Shown here: piece by piece, positions 48,638 to 58,202 of the stretch | Position numbering within the stretch: the stretch's first letter is position 1 | Layout: each line of letters begins with the position of its first letter | From: Corynebacterium kutscheri | GTDB taxonomy: Bacteria > Actinomycetota > Actinomycetes > Mycobacteriales > Mycobacteriaceae | DNA: 64,000 bases | Direction: 5' to 3' | NCBI RefSeq assembly: GCF_000980835.1 | Contig: NZ_CP011312.1 | Span: 1,488,001-1,552,000 of the forward strand | The notes under the pieces: model-generated | Told to the model about the DNA's origin: nothing | The model's database searches: none | What the model saw: only the letters and a program-made list of their open reading frames with translations | Program-made: the position numbers and the translations under genes

Positions 48638-50137
48638 ATGAGTTCTTTTTCGCTACCGGCCACTGGTGCCACAACCCAACTTGTGCTGTCCACGCAACTG
48701 CCTGAAGAATATGCCGCTCTCGTAGTCCCGGTATTCGAAGGCGAAGAGGGTCTTGAGTTCGCTGTTCCTGAGCTTTTCGACGAACCCACTGCCCTAGCAA
48801 TTTGGGAACTTCTTAATTCTGTCGGTGCCCAAGGTAAAGCCAATGAGATCACCCGGGTTCCAGCTGTCGAAGGATTAAATTGTGATTTTGTGGTGGGCGT
48901 AGGGCTAGGAGACAACGAAAACCTTGACTCAGATGTATTGCGCAATGCCACTGGCTGTGCTGCCCGTTCATTAACAGATATCGACACAGTTGTTACCACT
49001 TTAAACACCTTTGACCTTACTGCTGCTGTCGAAGGTTTCGGTCTGGGTGCCTATAATTACACCGGGCTCAAAACAAAGCCTGGTTCTCAGCCAGTAAAGA
49101 AGGTTATTTTCTTTGCTGAAGGTGAAACCGCGGAAAAAGAGTTCGCTCATGCACAAACCGTCGTTGAGGCAGTAGTAACCGCTCGTGATCTAGTTAATGC
49201 TCCTTCTTCTCACCTCTACCCTGAATCTTATGCTGAAATTATGCGTGGTCTCGGCGAAGCTGTAGGCGTGCAGGTTGATGTTCTTGATGAACATGCACTT
49301 AAAGAACAAGGTTTTGGGGGCATCCTTGCTGTGGGAATGGGCTCAGCTCGTAAACCACGTTTGGTACGTATGAGCTGGCAGCCAGACAATGCCACCCAGC
49401 ATGTGGCTTTAGTAGGTAAAGGAATTACTTTCGATACCGGCGGTATTTCACTAAAGCCAGGGGCGAATATGGATAATATGATCTCCGATATGGGTGGTTC
49501 GGCCGCGGTAGTAGCGACCGTAGTTGCAGCTGCTAAGCTCAATCTGCCAATACAGATCACTGCTACCATCCCGCTAGCGGAAAATATGCCCGATGGCAGT
49601 TCATACCGTCCTGGCGATGTTATTACTCACTATGGTGGTATCACCTCAGAGATCCTTAACACAGATGCTGAGGGACGCATTATTCTTTCTGATGCTATTG
49701 CTCGTGCAAGTGAAGATGAACCGGATTATCTACTAGAGGTAGCTACCCTAACTGGCGCTCAGATTGTGGCGCTAGGAGATCGCACCTCAGGGGCTATGGG
49801 ATCCGATGATTTCCGCGATATAGTTGCCCGCACCGGCATGGAAGTAGGCGAACCAGCCTGGGCGATGCCAATCCCCGAAGATATTGCTGAGGCTATGAAA
49901 TCCCCGGTTGCTGATCTGCGCAATGTTTCTCACTCCCGCTCCGGTGGAATGCTAGCTGCTGCGGCCTATTTACGTGAATTTGTTGGTGACGATATCCAGT
50001 GGGCACATGTCGATATTGCCGGTCCTTCTTATAACACCGCTAGCCCTTATGGTTTTACTCCTAAGCGTGCTACTGGTGTGCCAGTACGTACCTTTATTAA
50101 GGTGCTAGAAGCCCTTACTATTCAAGAAAAAGCTTAA
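48638..50137 (+). CDS. pepA: Leucyl aminopeptidase PepA (M17 family)
   Basis: Cytosolic two-metal leucine aminopeptidase. The 499-residue protein has an N-terminal regulatory domain and a C-terminal catalytic domain with the metal-binding motifs VGKGITFDTGGISLKPG, the MSDMGGSAAV-like region (here ISDMGGSAAV), and the signature NTDAEGRIIL (N-T-D-A-E-G-R). ATG at 48638 gives the expected MSSFSLP start; an in-frame ATG at 48617 (MKGFQLP) is an alternative, and more distant starts overlap ilvE. Confidence 0.95.
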   Translation: MSSFSLPATGATTQLVLSTQLPEEYAALVVPVFEGEEGLEFAVPELFDEPTALAIWELLNSVGAQGKANEITRVPAVEGLNCDFVVGVGLGDNENLDSDVLRNATGCAARSLTDIDTVVTTLNTFDLTAAVEGFGLGAYNYTGLKTKPGSQPVKKVIFFAEGETAEKEFAHAQTVVEAVVTARDLVNAPSSHLYPESYAEIMRGLGEAVGVQVDVLDEHALKEQGFGGILAVGMGSARKPRLVRMSWQPDNATQHVALVGKGITFDTGGISLKPGANMDNMISDMGGSAAVVATVVAAAKLNLPIQITATIPLAENMPDGSSYRPGDVITHYGGITSEILNTDAEGRIILSDAIARASEDEPDYLLEVATLTGAQIVALGDRTSGAMGSDDFRDIVARTGMEVGEPAWAMPIPEDIAEAMKSPVADLRNVSHSRSGGMLAAAAYLREFVGDDIQWAHVDIAGPSYNTASPYGFTPKRATGVPVRTFIKVLEALTIQEKA

Positions 50138-50172
50138 CTCAGCTACCTGTATGGCTTAATCAGCTATACAGC

Positions 50173-50220
50173 ATGCTCCTCGATATATGTTTACTGTCTA
50201 TACCGAGGAGCATTATTTTT
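50173..50220 (+). terminator. Rho-independent terminator of pepA
   Basis: ATGCTCCTCG (50173-50182) / CGAGGAGCAT (50204-50213), loop 21 nt, followed by TATTTTT on the + strand, about 35 bp after the pepA stop. Confidence 0.85.
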
Positions 50221-50294
50221 CTTGACCAGCTACTAGTACCCAGTATTTTCACATTGAAGTGCACTAACGACGATCGTCGAAAAGCTGTTAAGAA

Positions 50295-50687
50295 TTAATC
50301 CGGTAATTCACCCCGGTCAAAACGTTCCCGTCGCTGCCGTTGTTCTTCTCGTTTCCGCAATAAACGCTCCCGTTCAATACGTTCACGCATCCGTTGGGGG
50401 TACCCGGTTTCTTCCACATCGTAGATAGGAACTCCCAACCGTTTGGCAATAACATCAATACCTTTGGGACCGCCGATTCGACGACGAGTAAATTCACCGC
50501 TGATATCAACTAGTACAACAGACATTTCATTCACTAAGGTCTCTGGCTCAACAAAAGCCTCTACCAAGGCATGTTCAGCCACCCAAGACTCAAGATATGC
50601 GAGATCATCCGGGCGCACAGTTTCTCCTGGGCCACGTGCGGGTGCCAGGTTTGATTTTCTAGTATTTCGACCGAAAAGATTGAACAC
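50295..50687 (-). CDS. Conserved corynebacterial hypothetical protein (cg2420-like position)
   Basis: About 130 residues, not assigned to a functional family. The C-terminal third is strongly charged and helical (YPQRMRERIERERLLRKR and REEQRQRRERFDRGELPD). The middle has VVLVDISGEFTRRRIGGPKGIDVIAKRLGVPIYDVEE, which looks like a small folded alpha/beta unit. I place the start at GTG 50687 because TACAAT, a good -10 box, lies 8 bp before it, suggesting a leaderless transcript; the open frame extends to 50738. It sits between pepA and the E2 gene on the opposite strand, as in C. glutamicum. Confidence 0.7.
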   Translation of the reverse strand: MFNLFGRNTRKSNLAPARGPGETVRPDDLAYLESWVAEHALVEAFVEPETLVNEMSVVLVDISGEFTRRRIGGPKGIDVIAKRLGVPIYDVEETGYPQRMRERIERERLLRKREEQRQRRERFDRGELPD

Positions 50688-50814
50688 AATAAGACATTGT
50701 AGGGGGAAAAATTCTTTTATATGCCCCCAGAAAGTCACATAAAGTACTCGAAAGCAGTAGTCTGGTTAGGTATTAACGTTTCATGGATACTACTTCGAGG
50801 AGTCTAATTTAAAT

Positions 50815-52503
50815 ATGGCACACTCCGTTGTCATGCCCGAGCTGGGCGAATCCGTAACTGAAGGCACAATTACTCAGTGGCTCAAGTCCGTCGGCGACAC
50901 CGTCGAAGTTGATGAATCCCTGCTTGAGGTTTCCACCGACAAGGTCGACACCGAGGTTCCATCACCAGTAGCCGGTGTCTTACTAGAAATTAAATTTGAA
51001 GAAGATGACACCGTCGATGTCGGCGCAGTTATCGCTATCATCGGTGAGCCAGGCGAGGAATCTTCTTCTTCCGCTGCTGCTAGTGCTCCTGAACCAGAAA
51101 AAGAAGAAGCACCACAAACGGCACCTGCTGCTTCCCAAACTTCCGGTTCTGCTACCGACGTCGTGATGCCAGAACTAGGCGAATCCGTAACTGAAGGCAC
51201 AATTACTCAGTGGCTCAAGTCCGTCGGCGACACCGTCGAAGTTGATGAATCCCTGCTTGAGGTTTCCACCGACAAGGTCGACACCGAGGTTCCATCACCA
51301 GTAGCCGGAACCATCCTTGAAATCCTCGCCCAAGAAGATGACACCGTCGATGTCGGCGCAGTTATCGCTATCATCGGTGAGCCAGGCGAGGAATCTTCTT
51401 CTTCCGCTGCTGCTAGTGCTCCTGAACCAGAAAAAGAAGAAGCACCACAAACGGCACCTGCTGCTTCCCAAACTTCCGGTTCTGCCCAGGCTGCTACAGC
51501 TGCTCAAGAAGAAAAGAAGCCTGCCATTAACACTGGTAATGTTCCTTATGTCACTCCACTAGTACGCAAGCTAGCCAATAAGCACGGCGTTGACCTTTCC
51601 ACGGTAACAGGTACCGGCGTTGGTGGGCGTATCCGTAAACAAGATGTGCTTGCTGCTGCCGAGCAGGGTTCTGCCGCTGCTAGCGCTGCCCCAGCCACCC
51701 CAGCTCCTGCTGCACAGGCTCCTGTTGCACAGGGTGCACGTGCAAACTGGTCGACCAAGCGTGTTGATCCTGCTAAGGCAGAATTAATCGGTACCACAAA
51801 GAAGGTTAACCGTATCCGTGAGATCACAGCTAAGAAGATGGTTGAAGCATTGCAGATCTCTGCGCAGCTCACCCACCTCCAAGAGGTTGATATGACTAAG
51901 ATTGCTGAGCTGCGCAAGGCTAACAAGCCTGCCTTCCAGCAGAAGTATGGTGTCAACCTTACTTTCTTGCCTTTCTTTGTTAAGGCTGCCGTCGAAGCGC
52001 TGGTCTCCCATCCAAATGTCAACGCATCTTATAATGCTGAGACCAAGGAAATGACCTACCACGCAGACGTCAATGTTGCTATTGCCGTTGATACCGAGCG
52101 TGGCTTGCTTACCCCGGTTATTCACAAAGCACAGGAAATGACTTTGCCAGAATTGGCTCAGGCTATTACTGAGCTTGCTGATCGCGCACGCAACAATAAG
52201 CTCAAGCCACAGGATCTCTCTGGTGCAACCTTTACCATCACCAATATTGGTTCTGAGGGAGCTTTGTCTGATACTCCAATCCTGGTTCCACCACAGGCTG
52301 GCATCTTGGGCACAGCTGCAATCCAAAAACGCCCAGTGGTCATTTCCGATGGCGGAACGGACGCTATTGCTATCCGACAAATGTGCTATCTGCCATTCTC
52401 TTATGATCACCAGATTGTTGATGGTGCAGATGCTGGTCGTTTCACCGCAACTATCAAGGATCGTCTAGAAACTGGTAACTTCGAGTCTGATCTCGGCCTC
52501 TAA
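50815..52503 (+). CDS. sucB: Dihydrolipoamide acyltransferase E2 of the 2-oxoacid dehydrogenase complex
   Basis: E2 core of the pyruvate dehydrogenase / 2-oxoglutarate dehydrogenase supercomplex; in corynebacteria this protein (AceF, often annotated SucB) serves both. The 562-residue protein has two lipoyl domains (about residues 2-77 and 115-190) with lipoylated Lys in STDKVDTE, Ala/Pro/Glu linkers, a peripheral subunit-binding domain (about 245-283), and a catalytic domain ending in the H-x3-D-G motif (HQIVDG). Lipoyl domains and linkers are repeated almost identically at DNA level with a period of 333 bp. C. glutamicum has three lipoyl domains; two here. Ribosome binding site CGAGGAG. Confidence 0.95.
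   Translation: MAHSVVMPELGESVTEGTITQWLKSVGDTVEVDESLLEVSTDKVDTEVPSPVAGVLLEIKFEEDDTVDVGAVIAIIGEPGEESSSSAAASAPEPEKEEAPQTAPAASQTSGSATDVVMPELGESVTEGTITQWLKSVGDTVEVDESLLEVSTDKVDTEVPSPVAGTILEILAQEDDTVDVGAVIAIIGEPGEESSSSAAASAPEPEKEEAPQTAPAASQTSGSAQAATAAQEEKKPAINTGNVPYVTPLVRKLANKHGVDLSTVTGTGVGGRIRKQDVLAAAEQGSAAASAAPATPAPAAQAPVAQGARANWSTKRVDPAKAELIGTTKKVNRIREITAKKMVEALQISAQLTHLQEVDMTKIAELRKANKPAFQQKYGVNLTFLPFFVKAAVEALVSHPNVNASYNAETKEMTYHADVNVAIAVDTERGLLTPVIHKAQEMTLPELAQAITELADRARNNKLKPQDLSGATFTITNIGSEGALSDTPILVPPQAGILGTAAIQKRPVVISDGGTDAIAIRQMCYLPFSYDHQIVDGADAGRFTATIKDRLETGNFESDLGL
50829..51485 (+). repeat. Tandem 333-bp near-identical repeat (two lipoyl-domain units in sucB)
   Basis: Unit 1 (about 50829-51152) and unit 2 (about 51162-51485) align at a fixed offset of 333 bp, 111 codons. 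They are nearly identical at the base level except in a block of about 25 bp around 50977-51000 versus 51310-51333 and a few positions at the first edge. Even the linker and synonymous codons are shared. Confidence 0.9.
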
Positions 52504-52827
52504 ACCGTATATTTTCTAGCCATACTCGCCAAGTAGCTGCGAATCCGCTAGGAATAAAAACCGCCTGGTATTCCTGTGAATACCAGGCGGTTTTTGCTGT
52601 CCTTATTTTTGTCTTCACAATCCGCACACTCTCTGTGCTTAAACTCTTTTCTCCGGTCATTCTCCCTTAGGGGGTAGTTTTTAGGAAAATACATCATTAA
52701 CCAACATTGCAAGAACAAAGCAAGATATATTCGGGGGTGTGCATTTATCACCGCTAGGTAAATGCGTTTTATACACACATACGTTGAAAAAGTTCCTTAT
52801 CTGCTTTACCACGAGTAGGAGAACCAC
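52504..52827. other. Intergenic region between sucB and gcvP
   Basis: Apart from the sucB terminator it holds the gcvP control region. A 7-bp inverted repeat GCATTTA (52741-52747) / TAAATGC (52759-52765) lies about 65 bp before the gcvP start and could be an operator or weak hairpin. I looked for the paired aptamer pattern of a glycine riboswitch and do not see it. GTAGGAGAA is the gcvP ribosome binding site. Confidence 0.5.
52556..52595 (+). terminator. Rho-independent terminator of sucB
   Basis: Perfect 18-bp inverted repeat AAAAACCGCCTGGTATTC (52556-52573) / GAATACCAGGCGGTTTTT (52578-52595) with a CTGT loop and T-run, about 55 bp after the sucB stop. It separates sucB from gcvP. Confidence 0.94.
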
Positions 52828-55677
52828 ATGTCGCCATCGTCTGTATCCACGCCATATGTTCATCGCCATATCGGTCCTAACCAGAATGAACGGGAGGCGA
52901 TGTGTACTAGTATTGGTTATCCAAACATTGCCGCGCTTGTTGATGCCGCTGTTCCAGACGCAATTCGCGCCAAGGATCTTCCTACTATTGCTCCCGCGCT
53001 TTCCGAAGAACAAGCACATGCACAACTACGCCATTATGCCGATAAAAATATTGTGTTGAAAGCCTTTTATGGTCAAGGTTTCTATGACACAATCACCCCA
53101 CCGGTTATCCGTCGTAATGTGGTGGAAGATCCCGGCTGGTACACCGCATATACTCCCTATCAACCAGAGATTTCCCAAGGGCGCCTTGAGGCACTGTTGA
53201 ATTTCCAAACCATGGTGAGTGAAATCACTGGTTTACCCATTGCTAATGCGTCACTTCTTGATGAAGCCTCCGCTGTCGCTGAAGCAATTGGGCTTATGAG
53301 TCGGACAAATAAAAAAGGTCGCCGGGTCATTCTCGATACCCGTCTGCACCCGCAAGTACTTAATGTTGCTAGTGAACGCGCACGAGCTATTGATGTTGAG
53401 GTGGAAATCGCAGATATTAGCTCCGGTCTTGTCGGTGAAGACCTTATCGGTGTGGTGCTGGCATATCCGGGAACCGAAGGTGATGTTATTGATCTCCAAG
53501 GTGTTATCAATGATATTCATGCGCGCGGTGGATTAGCCACGATCGCTACTGATCTGCTTGCCCTTCAGCTGCTTAAATCCCCTGGTGAGTTGGGGGCAGA
53601 TATTGCGGTCGGTTCTTCTCAACGTTTTGGTGTTCCATTATTTTTTGGCGGCCCACACGCAGCTTTTATGTCGGTGACCGAGGCATTAAAGCGTCAATTA
53701 CCGGGGCGTATTGTCGGCGTTTCTAAAGATGCTGCCGGTAATCCGGCTTATCGTCTTGCATTACAAACTCGCGAACAACATATTCGTAGAGAAAAGGCCA
53801 CCAGTAATATTTGTACTGCTCAGGCTCTATTGGCAGTGTGTGCTTCTATGTATGCCATCTGGCATGGTCCAGCTGGGCTACGCGCTATTGCTGAGCGTAT
53901 CCACCATCACGCAATCAGCTTTGCCGAAGGTATTCAATCAGCTGGTGGCACTATTGCCCACCAGGTCTTCTTTGATACTGTCACTGTGGTTGTTCCTAGT
54001 CAGGCAGAAGAAATCGTCGATAAGCTAGCTAAAACTGGGTACCTAGTGCGTGCTATTGGTACCGATAAAGTCAGTGTTTCTTTTGGTGAAAGCACCACTG
54101 AAGAAGATGTTGCAACCCTTGCGCAAGCTTTTGACGCACAGCCAGCACACATAAAAGAAGTGCTTTTCGACGAACTTCTTCGCACTACTGCAGCTTTACA
54201 TCACCCAATTTTTAGCTCTGTGCATTCTGAGACCCAGATGCTGCGCTATCTGCGTTTGCTTAAAGATAAAGATCTAGCTTTGGATCGCAGTATGATTCCG
54301 TTGGGTTCATGCACAATGAAGCTCAACCCAACAGCGGGTATGGAGCCAATTACCTGGCCAGAATTTGCCAATATTCACCCCTATGCACCAGATTCTCACA
54401 CCGTTGGGTGGCGTGAATTAATCAAAGAGTTAGAAGGTTGGCTGGTTGATATTACCGGCTATGCTCAGGTCTCGCTGCAGCCTAATGCTGGCTCCCAGGG
54501 TGAATTAGCTGGTTTGCTCGCTATTCGTCGTTATCATCTTTCCCGTGGCGATAATCAACGCGATATTGTTCTTATCCCACAGTCTGCTCATGGAACTAAT
54601 GCCGCCTCAGCGACTTTAGCAAAATTGCGTGTTGTCGTTGTTGCTACAGCTAGCGACGGTTCCATTGACCTTGATGATCTCGACGCGAAGCTAGAAAAAT
54701 ACGCTGCACATGTTGCTGGCATCATGATTACTTATCCTTCCACCCACGGTGTGTATGAAGATACTGTGCGTACGGTTTGCGATAAAGTCCATGCGGTTGG
54801 TGGCCAAGTGTACATTGATGGTGCAAATCTTAATGCGCTGGCTGGTATTGCTCGACCAGGTCATTTTGGCGGCGATGTTTCACACCTTAACCTGCATAAA
54901 ACTTTCGCTATTCCTCACGGTGGTGGTGGTCCAGGTGTAGGACCAGTAGCAGTTGCCCAACACCTTGTTCCATTTTTGCCTGCTGATCCAGTAGCAAGTG
55001 ATGCTACTAATCCCCTACCTACCTCTACCGGTGTTCCGATTAGCTCGGCACGTTTTGGTTCTGCTGGTGTATTACCCATCACTTGGGCTTATATCGCGAT
55101 GATGGGTGGCGCTGGTTTAGCTGAAGCTACCGCGCAAGCCATTCTTAATGCTAATTATCTAGCCAAGAATCTCACTGACTACTTCCCCGTGCTTTATACC
55201 GGTGCCAACGGTCTAGTAGCACATGAATGCATTCTCGATCTGCGTGAAATTACCGCTACTACTGGTGTCACTGCTGCCGATGTAGCCAAACGCCTCATTG
55301 ACTATGGATTCCATGCACCAACACTTTCGTTCCCAGTTTCCGGCACGTTGATGGTTGAGCCCACCGAGAGCGAAGACCGTGCTGAACTTGATCGTTTTAT
55401 CACTGCTATGCGATCTATTCGCGCAGAAATCGATGACATTGCCACTGGCGTGGTGAGCTATGAGGAATCAGTTCTCCACCACGCACCTTTTACTGCTGAG
55501 ACTATTGCCTCAGATCAATGGGATTATTCCTTTACCCGTACTCAGGCTGTGTATCCAGTTTCCAGCTTGCGACGAACAAAATATTTCCCACCGGTGCGCC
55601 GTCTTGATGAGGCTTATGGTGATCGAAACTTTGCCTGTTCCTGCCCGCCGCCAGAGGTTTTCGATATCGAGGACTAA
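52828..55677 (+). CDS. gcvP: Glycine dehydrogenase (decarboxylating), P protein GcvP
   Basis: PLP-dependent P protein of the glycine cleavage system: decarboxylates glycine and transfers aminomethyl to lipoyl-GcvH. The 949-residue single chain contains both homologous halves. The PLP Lys is in HLNLHKTFAIPHGGGGPG (around residue 695), and the N-terminal HRHIGPN segment is present as VHRHIGPNQNE. GcvT follows 40 bp after its stop. The system feeds one-carbon units to folate and depends on lipoate made by the downstream lipB and lipA. Confidence 0.96.
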   Translation: MSPSSVSTPYVHRHIGPNQNEREAMCTSIGYPNIAALVDAAVPDAIRAKDLPTIAPALSEEQAHAQLRHYADKNIVLKAFYGQGFYDTITPPVIRRNVVEDPGWYTAYTPYQPEISQGRLEALLNFQTMVSEITGLPIANASLLDEASAVAEAIGLMSRTNKKGRRVILDTRLHPQVLNVASERARAIDVEVEIADISSGLVGEDLIGVVLAYPGTEGDVIDLQGVINDIHARGGLATIATDLLALQLLKSPGELGADIAVGSSQRFGVPLFFGGPHAAFMSVTEALKRQLPGRIVGVSKDAAGNPAYRLALQTREQHIRREKATSNICTAQALLAVCASMYAIWHGPAGLRAIAERIHHHAISFAEGIQSAGGTIAHQVFFDTVTVVVPSQAEEIVDKLAKTGYLVRAIGTDKVSVSFGESTTEEDVATLAQAFDAQPAHIKEVLFDELLRTTAALHHPIFSSVHSETQMLRYLRLLKDKDLALDRSMIPLGSCTMKLNPTAGMEPITWPEFANIHPYAPDSHTVGWRELIKELEGWLVDITGYAQVSLQPNAGSQGELAGLLAIRRYHLSRGDNQRDIVLIPQSAHGTNAASATLAKLRVVVVATASDGSIDLDDLDAKLEKYAAHVAGIMITYPSTHGVYEDTVRTVCDKVHAVGGQVYIDGANLNALAGIARPGHFGGDVSHLNLHKTFAIPHGGGGPGVGPVAVAQHLVPFLPADPVASDATNPLPTSTGVPISSARFGSAGVLPITWAYIAMMGGAGLAEATAQAILNANYLAKNLTDYFPVLYTGANGLVAHECILDLREITATTGVTAADVAKRLIDYGFHAPTLSFPVSGTLMVEPTESEDRAELDRFITAMRSIRAEIDDIATGVVSYEESVLHHAPFTAETIASDQWDYSFTRTQAVYPVSSLRRTKYFPPVRRLDEAYGDRNFACSCPPPEVFDIED

Positions 55678-55717
55678 CACTTATTCACAGATCACAGTCA
55701 AATATAAGGACATTCAT

Positions 55718-56827
55718 ATGACCGATCTACGTCTTTCTCCACTACATGAAGTACATGAAAAGCTCGGAGCCTCTTTTACTGCTTTCGGTGATTGGAACAT
55801 GCCGCTGAAATATGGCAGAGAGCTTGAAGAACACCACGCAGTTCGCACTACAGCGGGGTTATTTGATCTTTCCCATATGGGTGAAATTCGCGTGAGCGGA
55901 AATGATGCCGGTGCGTTTTTGGATTACGCTTTAATCTCTCAACTATCAAATATTGCAGTGCATAGAGCAAAATATTCCATGATTGTTGCCGAAGATGGTG
56001 GCATTATCGACGATCTCATTAGCTACCGCTTAGGCGAAGAAGAATTCTTGGTGGTGCCCAATGCGGGTAATGCGCAAGTGGTTTTTGACGAATTAGAACG
56101 CCGCGCACACGGCTTTGATGTAGCGGTAGTTAATGAATCACAAGAAACTGCATTAATCGCTATTCAAGGGCCAAAAGCTGAGGAGATCCTGCTTAAGATC
56201 GTCGATACGCACAATGCGAAAACTCTGACAACGATGAAATACTATGCCTGTGCCCCAGCGGTTGTTGCTGGTTTTGAGGTATTGCTTGCCCGTACTGGCT
56301 ATACCGGTGAGGATGGCTTCGAACTATATATTAATAATGAACACGCTCTGGCTTTATGGCATGCGATCAGTGAAGCAGGACAAGATCTTGGGTTGATTCC
56401 AGCTGGGTTAGCTGCGCGCGATTCTTTGCGTCTAGAAGCTGGAATGCCGCTTTATGGCAATGAGCTTAGTCGTGAGTTAACCCCACATGATGCTGGCCTG
56501 GGAGTGTTGATCGGCAAGAAGAAGGAAGCAGATTTTGTAGCCAAAGATGTACTGCTTAATGCTCAAGCCCCAAAAAAGGTTCTCGTTGGCATAGTCTCTG
56601 ATGATCGTCGAGCTGCTCGTAGCGGGGCATTGCTTTTCGACGCCGAAGGCACCGAGGTAGGCATTGTTACTTCTGGCCAGCCCTCACCTACGCTAGGTCA
56701 TCCCATTGCGCTTGCCTATATACGCCGTGATTGGGCTACTCCAGGTACTCATGTGCATGCAGATATTCGTGGCAAGCGTTACCCATTTAAGGTGGTTGAA
56801 TTACCGTTTTATAAACGCAACTCCTGA
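55718..56827 (+). CDS. gcvT: Aminomethyltransferase, T protein GcvT
   Basis: Tetrahydrofolate-dependent enzyme that releases ammonia from aminomethyl-lipoyl GcvH and makes 5,10-methylene-THF. The 369-residue protein has the family segments LFDLSHMGEIRVSG (near residue 48), the folate-site Asp region DLISYRLGEEEF, RTGYTGEDGFELY and ARDSLRLEAGMPLYGNEL. ATG at 55718 with AAGGA upstream is chosen; the open frame extends back to 55460 inside gcvP but lacks a proper signal. Confidence 0.95.
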   Translation: MTDLRLSPLHEVHEKLGASFTAFGDWNMPLKYGRELEEHHAVRTTAGLFDLSHMGEIRVSGNDAGAFLDYALISQLSNIAVHRAKYSMIVAEDGGIIDDLISYRLGEEEFLVVPNAGNAQVVFDELERRAHGFDVAVVNESQETALIAIQGPKAEEILLKIVDTHNAKTLTTMKYYACAPAVVAGFEVLLARTGYTGEDGFELYINNEHALALWHAISEAGQDLGLIPAGLAARDSLRLEAGMPLYGNELSRELTPHDAGLGVLIGKKKEADFVAKDVLLNAQAPKKVLVGIVSDDRRAARSGALLFDAEGTEVGIVTSGQPSPTLGHPIALAYIRRDWATPGTHVHADIRGKRYPFKVVELPFYKRNS

Positions 56828-56927
56828 TCAAAAAGGAAAACCACAATAATCTGGTGCAATCGCCTGTAAGCGCATAAAGCAGCCACTAAAATTTAGGCTA
56901 CATACTATCTATTTGAGATGAGGAACA

Positions 56928-57314
56928 ATGTCTTTACCTGAAAACTTTTCTTATTCTGAGGAACATGAGTGGATCAATAGCACCGCAGATGCTGCTGTTG
57001 GCACTACCGTAAAAGTGGGTATTACTTCTATTGCCGCTGATCGTCTCGGTGAGGTTGTTTTCGCCGAGTTACCTCAAGTCGGCGATAGCATTGAAGCTGG
57101 TGAAACCTGCGGCGAGGTAGAATCCACCAAGAGTGTTTCAGATCTTTATGCCCCAGTAACCGGCACTGTTATTGCAGTCAATGATGCGGTTCATGATGAT
57201 TATGCCATTATTAATAATGATCCTTTCGGTCAAGGATGGTTATTCGAAGTCGAAGTAGAATCCATCGGTGAATTACTTACTGCCGAAGAATATGGCAAGG
57301 CTAACGGCGTATAA
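56928..57314 (+). CDS. gcvH: Glycine cleavage system H protein GcvH
   Basis: Lipoyl carrier that shuttles intermediates between the P, T and L proteins. The 128-residue protein has the lipoylated Lys in ESTKSVSDLYAPV (about residue 66) and the HEWI segment near the N-terminus. It follows gcvT by 100 bp, so it may have its own promoter or be in the same transcript; GATGAGG is the ribosome binding site. The gcvL function would come from the general lipoamide dehydrogenase elsewhere. Confidence 0.96.
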   Translation: MSLPENFSYSEEHEWINSTADAAVGTTVKVGITSIAADRLGEVVFAELPQVGDSIEAGETCGEVESTKSVSDLYAPVTGTVIAVNDAVHDDYAIINNDPFGQGWLFEVEVESIGELLTAEEYGKANGV

Positions 57315-57322
57315 AAGCACAA

Positions 57323-57359
57323 TTTTTCACCCCGGCCATGGCTGGGGTGAAATTTTTTA
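57323..57359 (+). terminator. Rho-independent terminator of gcvH
   Basis: Stem TTTCACCCCGGCC (57325-57337) pairs with GGCTGGGGTGAAA, around a short AT loop with one G-T wobble, followed by TTTTTT. It ends the gcv unit before lipB. Confidence 0.85.
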
Positions 57360-57417
57360 TCGCCTCTATTAGTTGATAAATAAGTGGTTGTACTATAGCG
57401 CCCATTCAAGGAGAATA

Positions 57418-58167
57418 ATGACCGCCCCGCGTGCCCCTTTCTTTCCCGCTGACCAGTCCATCCGCGCTGATAATCACCCGATTGATGTTCGTTATTTAAA
57501 AACCATCGATTATCTAGATGCTTGGCACCTGCAGGCAGACTTAGCTGTGCAGCGAAGCCAGGGAGAAATTAATGACACTATCCTCGTTTTAGAGCATCCT
57601 CCGATTTATACCGCTGGAAAACGCACTGAAGATTCCGATCGACCTACCAATGGTCTACCCGTTATCGACGTTGATCGCGGGGGACGAATTACTTGGCATG
57701 GGCCAGGTCAATTGGTGGTCTACCCAATTATTAAACTCGCTGATCCCATTGATGTAGTCGACTATGTGCGTCGCATAGAAGAAGCTCTTATTCAGGTTAT
57801 TCGTAATATTGGTCTACCTAAAGCTGGTCGTGTCGATGGACGATCCGGGGTATGGTTACCAGGTGATCCAGAACACCGTAAGGTAGCAGCATTAGGTATT
57901 CGGATCACAAAAGGGGTCACCATGCATGGCTTATCCCTTAATTGCTCAAATACATTAGAGTATTACGAACACATTATTCCCTGTGGTATCACCGATGCGG
58001 GGGTAACAACCCTCAGCGCAGAATTAGATCGAACGGTCACGGTAGAAGAAATGATCGAACCGCTTATCGACGCTTTGACCCGCGCTTTTCATGGCGAATT
58101 AGTAGTAGCAGATCATTCTTTTGATGCGCTGCCAGATCCGTCTTCCTCAACTCGACGCACCAACTAA
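57418..58167 (+). CDS. lipB: Octanoyltransferase LipB
   Basis: Transfers octanoyl groups from acyl carrier protein to lipoyl domains, first step of endogenous lipoate synthesis. The 249-residue protein has the catalytic-family segments [11 protein letters not shown], the [17 protein letters not shown] signature (near residue 91), GVWLPG and the Cys in [15 protein letters not shown] (catalytic Cys and an earlier Lys in [10 protein letters not shown]). ATG at 57418 follows AAGGAG; an upstream in-frame start at 57373 lies in the gcvH terminator region. It is followed by lipA after 35 bp. Confidence 0.95.
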   Translation: MTAPRAPFFPADQSIRADNHPIDVRYLKTIDYLDAWHLQADLAVQRSQGEINDTILVLEHPPIYTAGKRTEDSDRPTNGLPVIDVDRGGRITWHGPGQLVVYPIIKLADPIDVVDYVRRIEEALIQVIRNIGLPKAGRVDGRSGVWLPGDPEHRKVAALGIRITKGVTMHGLSLNCSNTLEYYEHIIPCGITDAGVTTLSAELDRTVTVEEMIEPLIDALTRAFHGELVVADHSFDALPDPSSSTRRTN

Positions 58168-58202
58168 CACCCAAAGAGAACAACAGACTAAGGTAACCGC
58201 TT

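Noticed and set aside
52690..52827. Possible glycine riboswitch upstream of gcvP
   Set aside because: Expected in some bacteria, but the paired aptamer motifs are absent; only a short 7-bp inverted repeat is seen.
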